Assembly (NCBI GenBank): GCA_013420905.1
Contig: JAAXNY010000009.1
Location: forward strand, 1,984,001 to 2,048,000
Origin: Collybia mongolica
Taxonomy: Eukaryota; Basidiomycota; Agaricomycetes; Agaricales; Clitocybaceae
Reading direction: 5' to 3'
DNA length: 64,000 nt
Below are positions 1 to 13,386 of the stretch, one piece after another. The translations under genes and the position numbers were made by a program. Position 1 is the stretch's first letter; every line of letters starts with the position of its first letter. The notes under the pieces were generated by a model that worked only from the letters and a program-made list of their open reading frames with translations, searched no databases and was not told the origin of the DNA.

Positions 1-952
1 CATCATCAGGTCCAGAGGACGGAGGATGGGATGGTGGTCGAGAGGACGATGATGTGTAGTCAGCTCCATCTGAGCTTGGAGCAGGGTGATTTTTGGAACC
101 TATCCTTCCAGGACCATTGGAAGTATCTTCATGTTCGGTGAGGTCGATGACTTCGTCGTCTTCGAAATCATGATTGTTATTCACGCGTCCGTGGGCATCA
201 TCCCTCCAGACGCTCAAAGAAATCTATAAGCAATGTGAACAAGGCTGATTCCCACCAATCCAAACGACATACATTCATTCGTTTAGAATGGCATAACTTC
301 TCGATGCGTTCTACTGTATCTCGAAATTGGGTTTTTGGATATAACCCGTGCGTCCAGAATTGGTAGACTTGAAGAAGCCGATTCAAGTCTGTTGCCTGAC
401 AGTCTGATTAAAGTCATATCGATGACACAACATGGTAGGGGTTACTTCGTGTCCTTTCCCTTTGGTTCTGAATTTTTTTACGTCCTTGATCAGTTGTGGG
501 AACCCAGTGGGTCCCAGAAGCCTCCCTTCATCAAGCCTTGCTGGTTTCCGACGTTCCTTCTTCATGTCTTTTCCTTTATCGTCTCCTCTGACCTTCGTGC
601 CTGCACTATTTCCTGTGTCTCTGGGTGGTGAGCTACTTGGTAAAATCGCATGCGGGGTCGAACTGGGGAGCCGGTTCTTGTGACGTGACTCTGCCTCTCG
701 TCTTAGGGCTTCAGTATCCAAGGATGGAGCAAGGGGTTTGAAAGTGAACGCGTCGTCGTTGTCGTCATCGTCGACACCTGCAAATAGGGCGTCCATATCG
801 ATGTCGCCCGATGTGTCCTGTCCCTGAGCACCATGCGAGCCGACTGGGTGGTGCTCATCACCAGAGTCTTCGAGAAAAAGGGAGAGCTTGGGTGTTAGTG
901 ATGAGTCGTTATTTACTATTGGTTCGTCCCAGATACTGTCCAATGAATCCAT
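1..952 (-). CDS. CSM3: Replication fork protection subunit Csm3/Swi3 (TIPIN), 3' end beyond window
   Basis: The protein partners Tof1/Timeless to stabilise paused replication forks in the nucleus. Three exons are read: 446-952, 273-395 and 1-223, joined across introns 396-445 and 224-272, both with GT and AG ends. The first exon starts MDSLDSIWDEP and is acidic and disordered. The Swi3 domain begins near residue 140 at LLGPTGFPQLIKDVKKF and continues across the first intron into NRLLQVYQFWTHGLYPKTQF and RIEKLCHSKRMN. After the second intron an acidic tail (NNNHDFEDDEVIDLTEHED) is still open at base 1, so the C-terminus lies outside the window. The start codon at 952 is 84 bp from the divergent methyltransferase start. 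Assignment rests on the well-conserved Swi3 core. Confidence 0.88.
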
Positions 953-1036
953 CTGAACGCGTTGTTGGGGTGTATTTGGCCAACGCGGAATGTATCTTCT
1001 TCATGAGAAGCACGTGATAACAGAAATTATTTAAAA
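953..1036. promoter_or_regulatory. Compact bidirectional promoter, CSM3 / NTM1
   Basis: Only 84 bp separate the two divergent start codons, so both genes must draw their core promoter elements and 5' leaders from this short stretch or from the neighbouring coding sequence. I see no clear TATA box. The call is positional. Confidence 0.5.
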
Positions 1037-2085
1037 ATGGAGTCGACACCACTCCCCAATGTCAGAGATGGCATCGATTACTGGAACACGCAGCCAGCTA
1101 GTCTCGACGGTGTGCTCGGTAGGTTCAAACGTCTAATTTAACCTAATGGCTCACAAAAGTCATAGGTGGATTCGGGTCTGGGGTAACATCAGTCGTCTCA
1201 AATTGTAACCAAACCAAAATTCACCCATCCCTGCCTCTCTAGTCTCTTCCGCGAATAGACTCCCTCGGTTCACGCCAATTTCTATTGAACATCTATCCAG
1301 ATCTTTCTACCGTTCCATCCTCGCTCCGCCCTCTGGCACCACAAGCACCACCTAGAACGAGAGCTCTCGATGTTGGCGCAGGTATCGGTCGGGTGACGGG
1401 AGACGTGCTTCTTCACCTTGTATCCGATGTTGTGCTCCTAGAGCCTGTTGATTCTTTCGTACAAGAGGCCCTCGCAAAGGCCATTGCAAGCACCAATCCT
1501 TTATCGGGTCACGTTCAAACCCCATGGAGAGGCATTGCGGACCAAACACGCAGTGTTACCATTCTACAAGGAACCTTGCAAGACTTTGACCCCATGAAAC
1601 CGCACCGTGCAAAGTTCCTGGACCGCCTTGGGTACCAGCCACCACAGCCCAATTACGAAATCGATATGGGGTTTGATATCATCTGGTGCCAGTGGTGCCT
1701 AGGCCATCTAAGCGATTTAGACCTTGTTGCATTCTTCCGGCGGAGCCACGCTGCACTAAGGGACAAAGAACACGGCAAGAGTTTGATTGTGGTGAAGGAA
1801 AATCTCTGCCAAGATCTAGATGATGGATCAGCTTGTACCTTGTTTGATGAACAAGACTCGAGTTTAACAAGGTTTGTAGGCTAATTCCGACGAATAGATA
1901 TACTGAAAAGTTGGTAGATCGGACAAGGCATGGAAAGCTATTTTCAACCAGGCTGGGCTAAGGCTTGTACAGGAACAGGTGCAGCATGGCCTGCCCGAGG
2001 GTTTATATGTCGTGAAAATGTGCGTATTTCTTATGATATGTTGCATTACTCAAATAATATTACTCTCAGGTATGCCCTTCGATGA
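1037..2085 (+). CDS. TAE1: Protein N-terminal methyltransferase (NTM1/Tae1 family)
   Basis: It methylates the alpha-amino group of substrates exposing an X-Pro-Lys/Arg N-terminus, such as some ribosomal proteins, using S-adenosylmethionine. Five exons are read: 1037-1118, 1166-1182, 1243-1871, 1918-2019 and 2070-2085, giving 281 residues. Family marks in order are YWNTQPASLDGVLGGFG near the N-terminus, the SAM-binding LDVGAGIGRVT, the substrate-pocket stretch FDIIWCQWCLGHLSDLDL, VVKENLC, and the C-terminal end VVKMYALR. The 17 nt second exon is tiny but keeps the conserved GGFG in frame. The gene is head-to-head with CSM3 and convergent with the adenylate kinase gene, 191 bp away. Confidence 0.9.
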
Positions 2086-2276
2086 GATTCCCGGAAATGA
2101 TATATCAAGTATCGTATTGGCAATGCAAGATGGAATGGGTTATCAGGAAGAAGTACGGAGAGTTAGAAATACAGAGAATGGATGAGTACTGTAACCGAGC
2201 ATGTACGAAAAGGTGAGAAAAAAAGATATCCAAGGGATCAAGCAACGAAAGACGCTGTGCAAGTAGGAAGAAGTAG

Positions 2277-3415
2277 TCAGTCCTGGAAACCAGCACCAGC
2301 GCCTACATCTGAAGAAACAACATCACTCAGACTATGCTTTCTTTTCATTTCTCGTGTTTCTGCCTTGACTTTCAACGTAGGAAAGGATGTCCGGACAAGC
2401 TTATCCAAGTGCGGCCAATTCTCATCCGACGTAGCTTCTGAAAGGGTCCTCAGCTTCAGTTTTTTATTTGAGGAATGGAATGAAAGTTGATGAGGATGTT
2501 GATGGGGGTTTCGGGTAGGTCCTGACTTGGATAACGACGTATAGTATGCCAATAAAGGCGAGGTGGAAGCATAAAATTGGCTTAATCGTCGCGAAAAGAC
2601 CTCCTGAATATTAAAATTCAGAGGTGAAGGCGGTAGAAAAGCTCAGAACATACGAGATTGTCATCTGGTCTTTTAGTCAATGGTTCCCCAGTCTCATCAT
2701 CGAGCCCGTCGATTTTAGGTCTGTTGTATGTCATATTATAAACACGGCCAGAAGGTAGATGGATCCAGCGGTCCGAAATTCGGCCAAGGATTATCTCGTC
2801 GGGAACGTCTAGATTGACAACCAGTGAAAGGGGTGTATTCTTCGCCCTACAGGAATAATTTAGATTCCATAGATTCCATTCCCAGACAGCCTACCTCAGA
2901 TGTGAGTCAAGAAGTTCGCCTTGGCCGAGAGTGCGAGGAAACCCGTCTAGTATCCAATGCTGCAAGACGTAGAGTGAATAGTTGTTCTCGATGTTGGACG
3001 GTGTGGAATGGTCTACCTTGTTGTGCAACAAATCCAACTTGCTTGTGACAACCTTAAGCATAACTTCATCAGGCAACAGGCCCCCACATGCGACAATCTC
3101 TTCTGCCTCCCGCCCAACCTTGGTTCCCTCAGCAATATGCTGTCTGAGCAGGTCGCCCGTTGAAAGGGCTATAATATCGTACTTTTTGACCAGTCGGGCA
3201 GTCAGCGTTCCTTTTCCTGCCCCAGGCTTCCCAAACATGAGCATGCGCAACATGTTGCCGGTATCGTGCTCCCTGTCATCTTGGGCCTTGCGATACGTGT
3301 TGAGGAAGAACGGAAGCGCTTTGAAAGTAGGTGCAGACTGCGCAACGCTCCGCTTTTGAACGTGCACAAGATTGCTGAATCCGGTGGTGGATCGTGCGAC
3401 TCTGGCCGATTGCAT
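2277..3415 (-). CDS. ADK2: Mitochondrial adenylate kinase (GTP:AMP phosphotransferase type)
   Basis: It transfers a phosphate from a nucleoside triphosphate to AMP, probably in the mitochondrial matrix. The N-terminus is rich in Arg, Ser and Ala and lacks acidic residues, as in a mitochondrial presequence. The P-loop reads MLMFGKPGAGKGTL, followed by the AMP-binding STGDLLRQHI, the DGFPRTLGQ motif, and the LID segment DRWIHLPSGRVYN with TKRPDDN. Introns interrupt after DSHL and after DDNL. The C-terminal part (TSDENWPHLDKLV) resembles the AK3 end but carries about 30 extra low-complexity residues, so a small missed intron there is possible. I chose the ATG at 3415. A 3' splice-like TTTCAG lies upstream at about 3464, so an additional 5' exon cannot be excluded. 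Confidence 0.85.
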
Positions 3416-3464
3416 GAGTGAGCGGTTCAAGAAAGCTGAGAGTTTGAAGGTCGTTCCACCTGAA

Positions 3465-3854
3465 ATGATAAGGGTTAGAACATTTTTTGGAACTTTTGGG
3501 GATGATGGTGCCCCTAGCGCTTGGCGCTTCGCTCCTCAGGAAGCATAACGCGGAGATCTATACTCACTAACAAATCACGATTCAAGGTTGTTATCACGCC
3601 AAGCAAAAGGTTTGTGCCAGGGATGAACGGCGCAATAATTTTATCGTGAACCCAGACTACTCTTGATAGGTCCAGTTGAGAGGGCGTAAATGCTTGAACC
3701 ACAGGTGCGGCTGCGAAAGCGGGCACTTCTGAGTAATTGGCAGGACGACAAAACCCACGAGTCCAGAATAATTAGTCATACATAATTTTACCCGCATGCT
3801 TTACTCTGTTCTATGTACGCTAGGTAGCCATTTGTTTATTCGTTCACATTGTTA
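3465..3854. other. Intergenic stretch with an unassigned minus-strand ORF
   Basis: Between the adenylate kinase gene and the Coq11-like gene lies an open frame of about 70 codons on the minus strand (3514-3726). A donor-like GTGAGT sits near 3570 and an acceptor-like CAG near 3730. I could not link the frame convincingly to a start codon or to the adenylate kinase frame, and the product resembles no family I know. It may be an untranslated leader exon or chance. Confidence 0.3.
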
Positions 3855-5099
3855 TCATGCGCCAGCCATCTGACTGTAATTACCCAATGCCGACCATCCA
3901 ATCAATTCGCGCATCCGCTTCACTCCCACCACACCCTGTACAGGGTCCACAGAAGAATCAAGTGTTAAACAGACGGCTTCTGCAACATGTTCCACATGAA
4001 TAGGTGGGACTGTTAGGGCATTGGCGATGGATTCCAGAGAGGACCCTGAATGTAGGAAAGTAGACCCAAGGCTGCGTAGGACTCTAGAAGGGCTTGGAAA
4101 GCTGGGGGGGATTTTGGAATGTAACGTTGCAGAAAGGTCGAGGAGCACGGCGGCTGGTGTCGTCAGGGGACGTTGATGGGCGTGATAGACAAGACCTGGG
4201 GATCGTCAGTCATGAATAACCGAGCAAAAATTCAGAGGCGTATATATGCACTTGGTCTGATATAAACTCCACGATAATCAGGATTGTTGGCCATTATTGC
4301 TTCAATGCCTTGCTCAGCTTCCCTTTTCGATTCAATGTACTTTGCCGGTATGACGGGTCTAAACATATCCTCTGCGGAAATATACACAAATGGACGCGGT
4401 ACGTTGAATGCTGGAGTCCCATTTGAGTGGGGACAAGACACGAATGCCTCACAAACCCGGAGAGCTTGACGAGGTTAGCAAGAAACGAGATAGCACAACT
4501 CGCAAATCAAACGTACCCGCATCGCGATTCATACCCTCATAGCTGTTCTTCTCCGCACCTCCCACACCCTTCTCCAGTGGATTTTCATTGCCGCTAATCA
4601 TCGACCGTAAGAAACTTCCAACGATCTCCGGGATGTTTCCCTCTTTAATCGCTTGCTTGTATTGACTGTCTTCCATGAGGGTGCCAAGGGTGTGCACCAC
4701 GCCCCCGACTCCTGGGAAGAGATGTGCAAAACTCTCCGGATGAAAAGCGTCACCTTTCTGCCAGTCTACCTATGAAACCATTGTTGGGGGCGTTGTGCAA
4801 GTGAGGGAAAGATGAAAAACCACACCTTGGATGCCCAAGATGGTGTGTGTCCTTTAGCTGTCTGGTATGGCTTTCCGGATGAACTGTGGGTAACGCGCTG
4901 TCGATCTCGTCCCACATTGATTCAGTTCGTGGAAGGGTCCATACCTAACACTCGTCACCTGAAGCCCTCGTGCCAAAGCTGCCTTGCATATCGCGGAACC
5001 TGTATAGGGGAATGAATGGGCTGGGGCCGTCTACAGTGTCAACGAACCTATGAAGCCATTGCCACCAACAACGAGTATTCTCTGCACGGCTTGATTCAT
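3855..5099 (-). CDS. COQ11: Coq11-like mitochondrial NAD(P)-dependent oxidoreductase
   Basis: This is an atypical short-chain dehydrogenase/epimerase of the yeast YLR290C/Coq11 type, a factor tied to coenzyme Q synthesis on the inner mitochondrial membrane. Six exons are read (5048-5099, 4945-4999, 4826-4883, 4517-4769, 4252-4464, 3855-4195), giving 323 residues with every junction GT-AG. The Rossmann nucleotide site is at the start, RILVVGGNGFIGSAICKAAL. Characteristic blocks follow: VDWQKGDAFHPESF, GVGGVVHTLGTLMED, FVYISAEDMF, PAKYIESKREAEQ, YRGVYIRPSLVYH. The SDR Tyr-Lys pair is degenerate (YIESKREAE), as is usual here. Calling the cellular role Coq11 is inference from family; the fold is clear. 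Confidence 0.83.
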
Positions 5100-5640
5100 A
5101 TGTTCAAGGGAATGCAGCAGTATTGTGTAATTGTAAATGATTTAAAATAAATACAAGTCAAAGTGAACCTCAAAGCCATGTCATCAATGATTTTGTGCCG
5201 CTCAGGTTGGATTGATGATCGTTCCGAACAATTAAATTGGCGGTGCACATGGTCTGAAATTGCGCATATCTATATTGTAAGATGATATTCGACTTCACAG
5301 AAGTAATGAGAACAACCCAATATCAACACGGTAGCTAGCTATCATGAATGAGCTGAACTACAAGACGTAGCTATAAACAAGCAAGCGCATACGTAGTAGC
5401 ATCAAGTTACGTGATTGGCGTTTGAATGAAGGAGTGCAAGGTCAATGGCCGGACCAATTGAGAGAATAATCGCATGTATAGGAGATCTAGCTCGTATCAT
5501 CATTAGGCTCTCGAGCCGTGCATCGTGCCCTATGTCGGAGCTTTCCGAGAGCCAGTCTCGCGTTAACAAAATGGCATATCAATATCTATAGTAGCGGAGA
5601 CGTTGTGGAGAAAGTGGTTGAGCAATCCGGACGGAAGGAA
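5100..5640. other. Intergenic, nothing recognisable
   Basis: This 541 bp stretch serves as upstream region of the Coq11-like gene and 3' region of the DPBB protein gene. It is moderately AT-rich. I see no conserved ORF, tRNA or repeat. Confidence 0.5.
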
Positions 5641-6814
5641 TTAAACAAAGGTCCAGGTAACTGTGGATGCGAACGTTGAGCTCACGCTCGGTCAACCGGA
5701 TATGAAGGACGTACTTCCAACCATGCCCTGGTCAAGAGTGGCGATCTGCTTGAAAGCGCTCTCTGAAAGATCAATAGAGTTACCGTTCTTGCATGTAGGG
5801 CATGCATCTGCAATGGTAACAACAACAGACTGGGACGTGTTATCAGCGACGTGTTAAGAACAGAATTCGCGAGAGCTCACCTTCTTGTTGGCAGGGTTAG
5901 TCACCTTGACCCTCTTTCCGCAGAGACCGGACTTAGCGCCCAGGTTGCCATAACGGTGGCCATCTGTGGTTAATTGTAAGCAATGTCAGCGCCCATATGA
6001 CAGTATTGTGAGAGCAAAGACTAACCGATGGCGGCGATCATGTCACCATCGCCATGGACTGTTCCGCAAGCACCAGCAACACCATTCTGGTAGAAGTAAG
6101 TAGCGCTGGGTGACAATCAGGGGGAGCGCATTACAAGAGGTATTATTCACGTACAATCCACCAGCATTGACACCAGATACAGGGACAGGGTTATTATCTG
6201 GCTTTGGGGCGGGGGCAGGGGCGGGCTTGGTGGGAGCAGGGGCAGGCACTTTAGTTGTGGAAGGAGCGGACGGGGAAGGAGAGGCCTTCGTGGGGAAGGG
6301 GGTGGGTGCGGGGACGGGGACGGAGGGAGTGTTGTCATCGTCGTCTTCGTCGTCGCAATCTTCAAAGTCATCCTCATCCTCATCAGGAACGGCTGCCGTT
6401 GAACTAGGCTTAACAGCGGGTGCTGAAGGGGAGGTGGAGGTAGAGGGGCTGCAATGCGGGGGTCGGGCAGTTTCAAGCTTGTCAGTGGCCTAGTGACACA
6501 TTTTGAACGGAGGGAAAAATGGCAATCATACTGAATGCTTACGAGCAGAGGGTGGCAGCACTGATCGAAGAAAGGCGAGTTGTGCTTGTTCTGGCAGCCG
6601 AGAGCAAGGTAACGTGTGTTATAGGTTGCATAGGGCTACATCAATGGACCCAATCAACACAGGAGGTAAATACATATAGGGCAGAAGTAAAAAAAAATAC
6701 CTCAAGATAATCAGTGGCCCATCCAGCAGGAGGGGTCGCACGAGGAACCACAAGACCCGAGACGGAAGAGACAGCAGCGAAGGCAACGGCAGCGTAGGAG
6801 GCGAGGTTGAACAT
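5641..6814 (-). CDS. Secreted double-psi beta-barrel (barwin/expansin-like) protein
   Basis: The start MFNLASYAAVAFAAVSSVSG is a textbook signal peptide, so the product is probably exported to the wall or medium. The next exons give a short Cys-containing segment (YLALGCQNKHNSPFFDQCC). A long low-complexity linker follows, rich in Ser, Pro and Lys with an acidic DEDEDDFEDCDDEDDDD patch. The C-terminal double-psi beta-barrel reads ATYFYQNGVAGACGTVHGDG, HRYGNLGAKSGLCGKRVKVT, VVVTIADACPTCKNGNSIDL and ends ITWTFV; the last exon is only a few codons after an intron at about 5657-5690. The Asp of IADACPTC and paired cysteines match the rare-lipoprotein-A/expansin-like fold. Such proteins bind or loosen polysaccharide; no catalytic role can be claimed. 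Confidence 0.85.
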
Positions 6815-7380
6815 GGCTAGTAGTAGAGACGGTGGTGGGTTGAGTGAGTGTGGCGGGGTGTGTATATCCTGTCAAGGTCAGTATTTAACTGTTTAGCACT
6901 GAGTTAGATGGATATGAAATGATGAGATACACGAGGACGGACCTTCAAGAAGGCGAGGAAAGGGCGAGGAGGGGCGAGGGAGATGGAAGATGGAGAGAAG
7001 AGGTTGAAGCAGACCGAGGCGTTACCTGTTTGTTCAGCCAAAAACAGTTTTTATACTCCACGTACACATGCGTCCCTGGTTAAAAATACTCCTATTTCGG
7101 TCGTTCATGGCACATTTCCATTGACCGGCCGGTCTTGTTACGCCGCACGTCAATAAAATCTTTTTAGTTGTGTATATGAACCGAGCAAAGGTGGTTGTTT
7201 GGCTTCCTGTTCATGCCCAAACAGGGGCTATGTGACGTGACTAAATATGTGACCTGCGCAGCGGCTGTGTATGCGGCTCGCCGGTGTGTACATCCACTCA
7301 CCACTTGACATAACGACGCCATGAGCAAGTATCATTCTTTTCATTTTATACGTATACGCAATATTGACCTCGCTGGATAG
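6815..7380. other. Divergent intergenic region, DPBB gene / SCAMP gene
   Basis: This stretch carries the promoter of the secreted protein gene and must include the unresolved first exon(s) of the SCAMP gene. Candidate ATG codons lie near 7284 and 7321, but neither gives a confident spliced start. No repeat or RNA gene is seen. Confidence 0.45.
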
Positions 7381-8682
7381 CCGACTACACTCACAATCCC
7401 TTCGCATCGACGCATTCACTTGACACGAATCCTTTTGACGACCCATCTACGCCAACACAATCTCCCTCACATGCCGCAGAAGCTGCGAGACTGGAGGAGC
7501 TGCGGCAGCGTGAACGAGATCTCGAAAGACGCGAGCGAGAAGTCAATGCAAAAGCGGAAAATCTCCGTCTTCATGGAAAAAACAATTGGCCACCATGTCA
7601 GTCCGTAATTGCCCCATAATTTGACCTATCTTATAATCCTACTCTCTCTCTTTTCCCTAGTCTTCCCGTTAATCTTCCATTCGATAGCAGACGAGATCCC
7701 TGAGGCCTCACGGCCGCTAATTACACGGTTATATCTACTATGGCTGGTCCTTGTATCAACCTTAATCATCAACATGGTCGCTTGTATCTGCATTCTTCTT
7801 TCGGGGGCAGAGGACGGTGGAAAAGACTTGGGGGCAAGTATTGGGTGAGCCTGTTTTTTTTGCCTTGGAACATGTGTACATAATTTAACTTGGCTGGTGT
7901 CGGCTAGCTATCTCTTTATCATCCCACCTGCATCTTTTCTTCTATGGTATCGGTAAGAGTGGCGTCTGGTTCAGGCGTTGCGTTTCTCAGCTGATCATTG
8001 CAATTGTCTAAAGCCCCATATATAATGGTTACATGAAGGCGAGTGTACAGCAACCACGAAGCACTCCCACATACTGACTCGATGATTTAGGAGCAATCAT
8101 TATACTACTGTAAGATAACCGTGTTACACCCGCATCGAACTGAACCGTATGCGAATCTAGACTTCTACTTCTTCTTTGGCGGGTTCCATCTTCTCTTCAG
8201 TCTCTACATGTAAGCACGTCACACATAGATCCTCCTCCTGACGAAGACTGATCACGCCACACAGGATTATTGGTGTCCCAAGGTATGTCCCAACTCAACA
8301 GACCCTAACCAAGTCCGAGGCACGCCTCTTATCGCACGGGATTCCAGCACCGGTGCAGCGGGCCTCATCCGAATGATCCAAATGTTTGCGCAACACCGTT
8401 GGGCAGCCGCCATCCTCGGTGTAATTTCCACAGTGGGATGGACAGTCCAAGGCCTCGGTAATACATACTATTATCGCCAAGTGAGCAACAATGTCGTATC
8501 GATATATCTGGTACCTAAAGCGTCAATGCCTAGATCTATGCTCATCACACTGCCGCGGGTCACACTCTCGACAAGGTTAGTGATACGTCCGTTTCAGCCC
8601 CACACCCCTTGCTCAGACCAAACGTTAGGCCAAAACAGAACTGGCCTCACATGGGGCCAAAGCTTACTTTACTCGCGGGTAA
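7381..8682 (+). CDS. Secretory carrier-associated membrane protein (SCAMP); 5' exon unresolved
   Basis: SCAMPs are four-helix membrane proteins of post-Golgi and endosomal carriers. Ten exons are read: 7381-7596, 7661-7844, 7908-7952, 8014-8038, 8091-8109, 8161-8209, 8265-8282, 8348-8480, 8534-8575 and 8629-8682. Order of parts: NPF motifs (DTNPFDDP), an RE-rich coiled coil (LEELRQRERDLERREREV), NNWPPF, then membrane segments around LYLLWLVLVSTLIINMVACI, YLFIIPPASFLLWYR, FFFGGFHLLFSLYMIIGVPS and WAAAILGVISTVGWTVQGLG. The tail ends AKAYFTRG. The intron 8039-8090 begins GC rather than GT. The frame before 7381 closes with TGA, so the start codon lies in an upstream exon I could not fix. Confidence 0.87.
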
Positions 8683-9160
8683 AACTTACGTGTAGTTCTC
8701 CTATTGTATTATGTCTGTTGTTTTGCGATACAATACAATCTCTGAAGCCAAACGATGACATTGTGTTCCGAGTTATGCCTCCCGAGCGGATGGGTGCACT
8801 GCATTGTTGAGCGCGAGGCGCATTGTTGAAACGTCGAGGCTCCAGGGCTGGCGGAGATTGAAATAATATTTGATATTAGGATCGGATCCGAAGTTGTTTC
8901 AAGCTTCACCCATCTTTCTCTCGTACGTGAGACCTCTCTTCTTCGCTGTCCATTTCTAATTTGCTTTCACAAGTCAAAAAGCCGTTAAAAAACATATAAA
9001 AAAACTTTTTATATACAAGCGGTTGCGTTGTTGCCTCTTCGTGTGAGTTCTCAGTATCAGTACTTATTACACCACCTCTTTATTGATCATATTCAGTCGC
9101 AGAAAAAGTCCCACAAAGCAGTAACGACCCCCCTCAAATCCCAAGAAAAACCCATTCAAT
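8683..9160 (+). promoter_or_regulatory. PAB1 upstream region and leader with A-rich tracts
   Basis: A TATA-like, A/T-rich stretch (AAAAAACATATAAAAAAAC and following) lies at 8986-9012. Shorter A runs occur at about 9100-9106 and 9143-9150, just before the ATG at 9161. In other eukaryotes Pab1 binds A-rich sequence in its own leader to limit translation; whether these tracts are transcribed here is not shown. Confidence 0.45.
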
Positions 9161-11505
<2,345 letters not shown>

Positions 11506-11870
11506 ATGCGATCCCGACCTTACGGGTCTGATTGGGGAGTGTTGTGGGAAGACTTACTGGGGATATATGTTTTATGCTATTGGAGCGAAATTCTTCGACT
11601 CGTCCTTTCATTACTCATGCCATTATGCTATCGTTATGTCGTTGGATCTCCCCATCATGCCTTGCCTTCCACAGCCGACATTTACTTACTGATGGTGCCG
11701 CTTCATACATACTTACTATGTAGGGTTTTGGTGGTTGTTCCTTTGTGTGTACTTTGTGAAGGAATTCGAGGTGATAACCAGCTTGATTTGTTCAAAAGTA
11801 TCTTACGAGATAATATAAATAAGGTAAGGAAACTGGCTATGGATACAGTAGGTATATAGGTAGTGTTGTG
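11506..11870. other. Convergent 3' region, PAB1 / methyltransferase
   Basis: This 365 bp stretch must hold the 3' untranslated regions of the two convergent genes. An open frame on the plus strand (11506-11859) has no start context or family resemblance and is treated as noise. Confidence 0.5.
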
Positions 11871-13217
11871 TCAATAACATTTAGATGCATATGCAATGTT
11901 AAGGCGCGCTGAAAGGGGGATCGAAGGATGGTAGAGATCTTGTTGAGCGTCTGTGATAATACGATGGACTGTGCTTTCTGCCATACCAAGAGATAAGAAG
12001 AGAGGCTTTAGTGCAGGCAAAAATAATTCATAATCCATCCACTGCAGTTGTCCGGCAGTAAGAAGGTGTGGGTCTGATACACTTAGTCGACTTTGGTACC
12101 ATGATTAAGGACAGTACTTACCACTTGGCCAGAACCCAACAGGAATATTGCCATCCTGAACTACAACATTCTCAAATGACTTGGCGGCTATAAGGAGATC
12201 ACCCAGGCGCTCAGGAACTGTGACATCTATGCCTGTTCTGCTAAGACATGCTCTGTATGTTTCCCAGAGAGTAAACCAGCCATGAAGATCGGAACCGGCA
12301 GGAGAGTCTACCGCAGGGTTCCCGTCCGCTAACGGGGTGAGGTTTGGTTCAATCAAAAGAACGAGACCTCCAGGACGAAGAAGACGAGTAATTTCGCACA
12401 AAAGTTGGGGATAATTATGGATCTTAATATGAAACCGTTGGATCGAGATATTACTGCAATGGAAAAAGGACGTACCCCACTATGCACAGAACGTGCGTGG
12501 ATGAAATCAAAATGGCTGTCAGGGTATGGGATATTCCATTGGTCCAGATCACACAACTCAAAGCTAGTGAATGAAAAAAAAAATAACTATAGCAAATTGG
12601 GATGGAAGCCATGTGACCTCTACTTACGTGCAGTTTGGAGGGACAGTTCTAAAAATCATCATTGAGAGATGAGTAGTTGTAATATGGGTGCTGCATACGC
12701 ACCGTGGTTGAATTGGAGCAAGGTCTATGCCAATCACTTCGGCCCGCGGGAAACTGTCCGCCATGTCAATCGCCCTACCAACGAAGAGCAGTTTATTATC
12801 TGTCCCAGCCACGGTATAAAGATGCACACCAGAAGCCCCCTCCTGTTCCAAGGTCGAGGACTAGGATATCAACTCCATTTAATAACTAGGCGCGCTTAAA
12901 CCCGAAAGAAGAAAATATTCGTACTTCTGCGATGTTCCCCAAACTGGAGAGACTCTCTAACAGGCCCAATATAATTTTTACCACCAAAAACGAACTGGAG
13001 CAGTCTGTGATGGAGCTCTGAACGCTTGTGAATCATTATGAATATGATTGATGAGGGAGGAAAACAATGATGGAAATACCTTTACTTCGTCTCGATCAAC
13101 CGGAAGCATGTACCTCGGATTGAGAGTATTCAAGGTTCGGCCGTGAACATTTCGAAAGAATTCCGCGTCGTCCTCTCCTATATATGAGATTTCGGGCGGC
13201 GAAAGCTCAACAGACAT
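11871..13217 (-). CDS. SAM-dependent methyltransferase, class I (small-molecule type)
   Basis: This multi-exon gene starts at 13217 (MSVELSPPEISYIGEDDAEF) and stops at 11871-11873. The SAM site reads VLDLGTGGGFWAIDMADSFP after splicing, followed by AEVIGIDLAPIQPR, CDLDQWNIPYPDSHFDFIHA, LCEITRLLRPGGLVLLIEPN and the C-terminal LKPLFLSLGMAESTVHRIIT. This order matches the large fungal family of LaeA-like and secondary-metabolite methyltransferases. Substrate is unknown and there is no biosynthetic partner next to it; the siderophore locus is 12 kb away and not obviously linked. It is head-to-head with the small membrane protein gene, 169 bp apart. Confidence 0.82.
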
Positions 13218-13386
13218 GCAAGTAGGTTTTATACACGATTTGGATGGCTTGCATAGCGCGCAGCCCGATACGTTTGGGTGAAAAGAATTCGAAGCAGGTC
13301 GTCGACAGGGATAGCAAATTGCCAGGTTTATTTAAATCCCGACGTCAAACAGTCTAGAAACACAAAATCTATCTTGGTTCAAGGAG

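Noticed and set aside
6110..6493. Long Ser/Gly-rich plus-strand frame
   Set aside because: It is the antisense of the low-complexity linker of the secreted double-psi beta-barrel protein.
11506..11859. Open frame of 117 codons after PAB1
   Set aside because: It lies in the 3' untranslated region, with no family resemblance and no splice support.
11990..12030. Possible frameshift near the end of the methyltransferase
   Set aside because: Re-reading the complementary strand showed the frame is continuous (LKPLFLSLGMAES).
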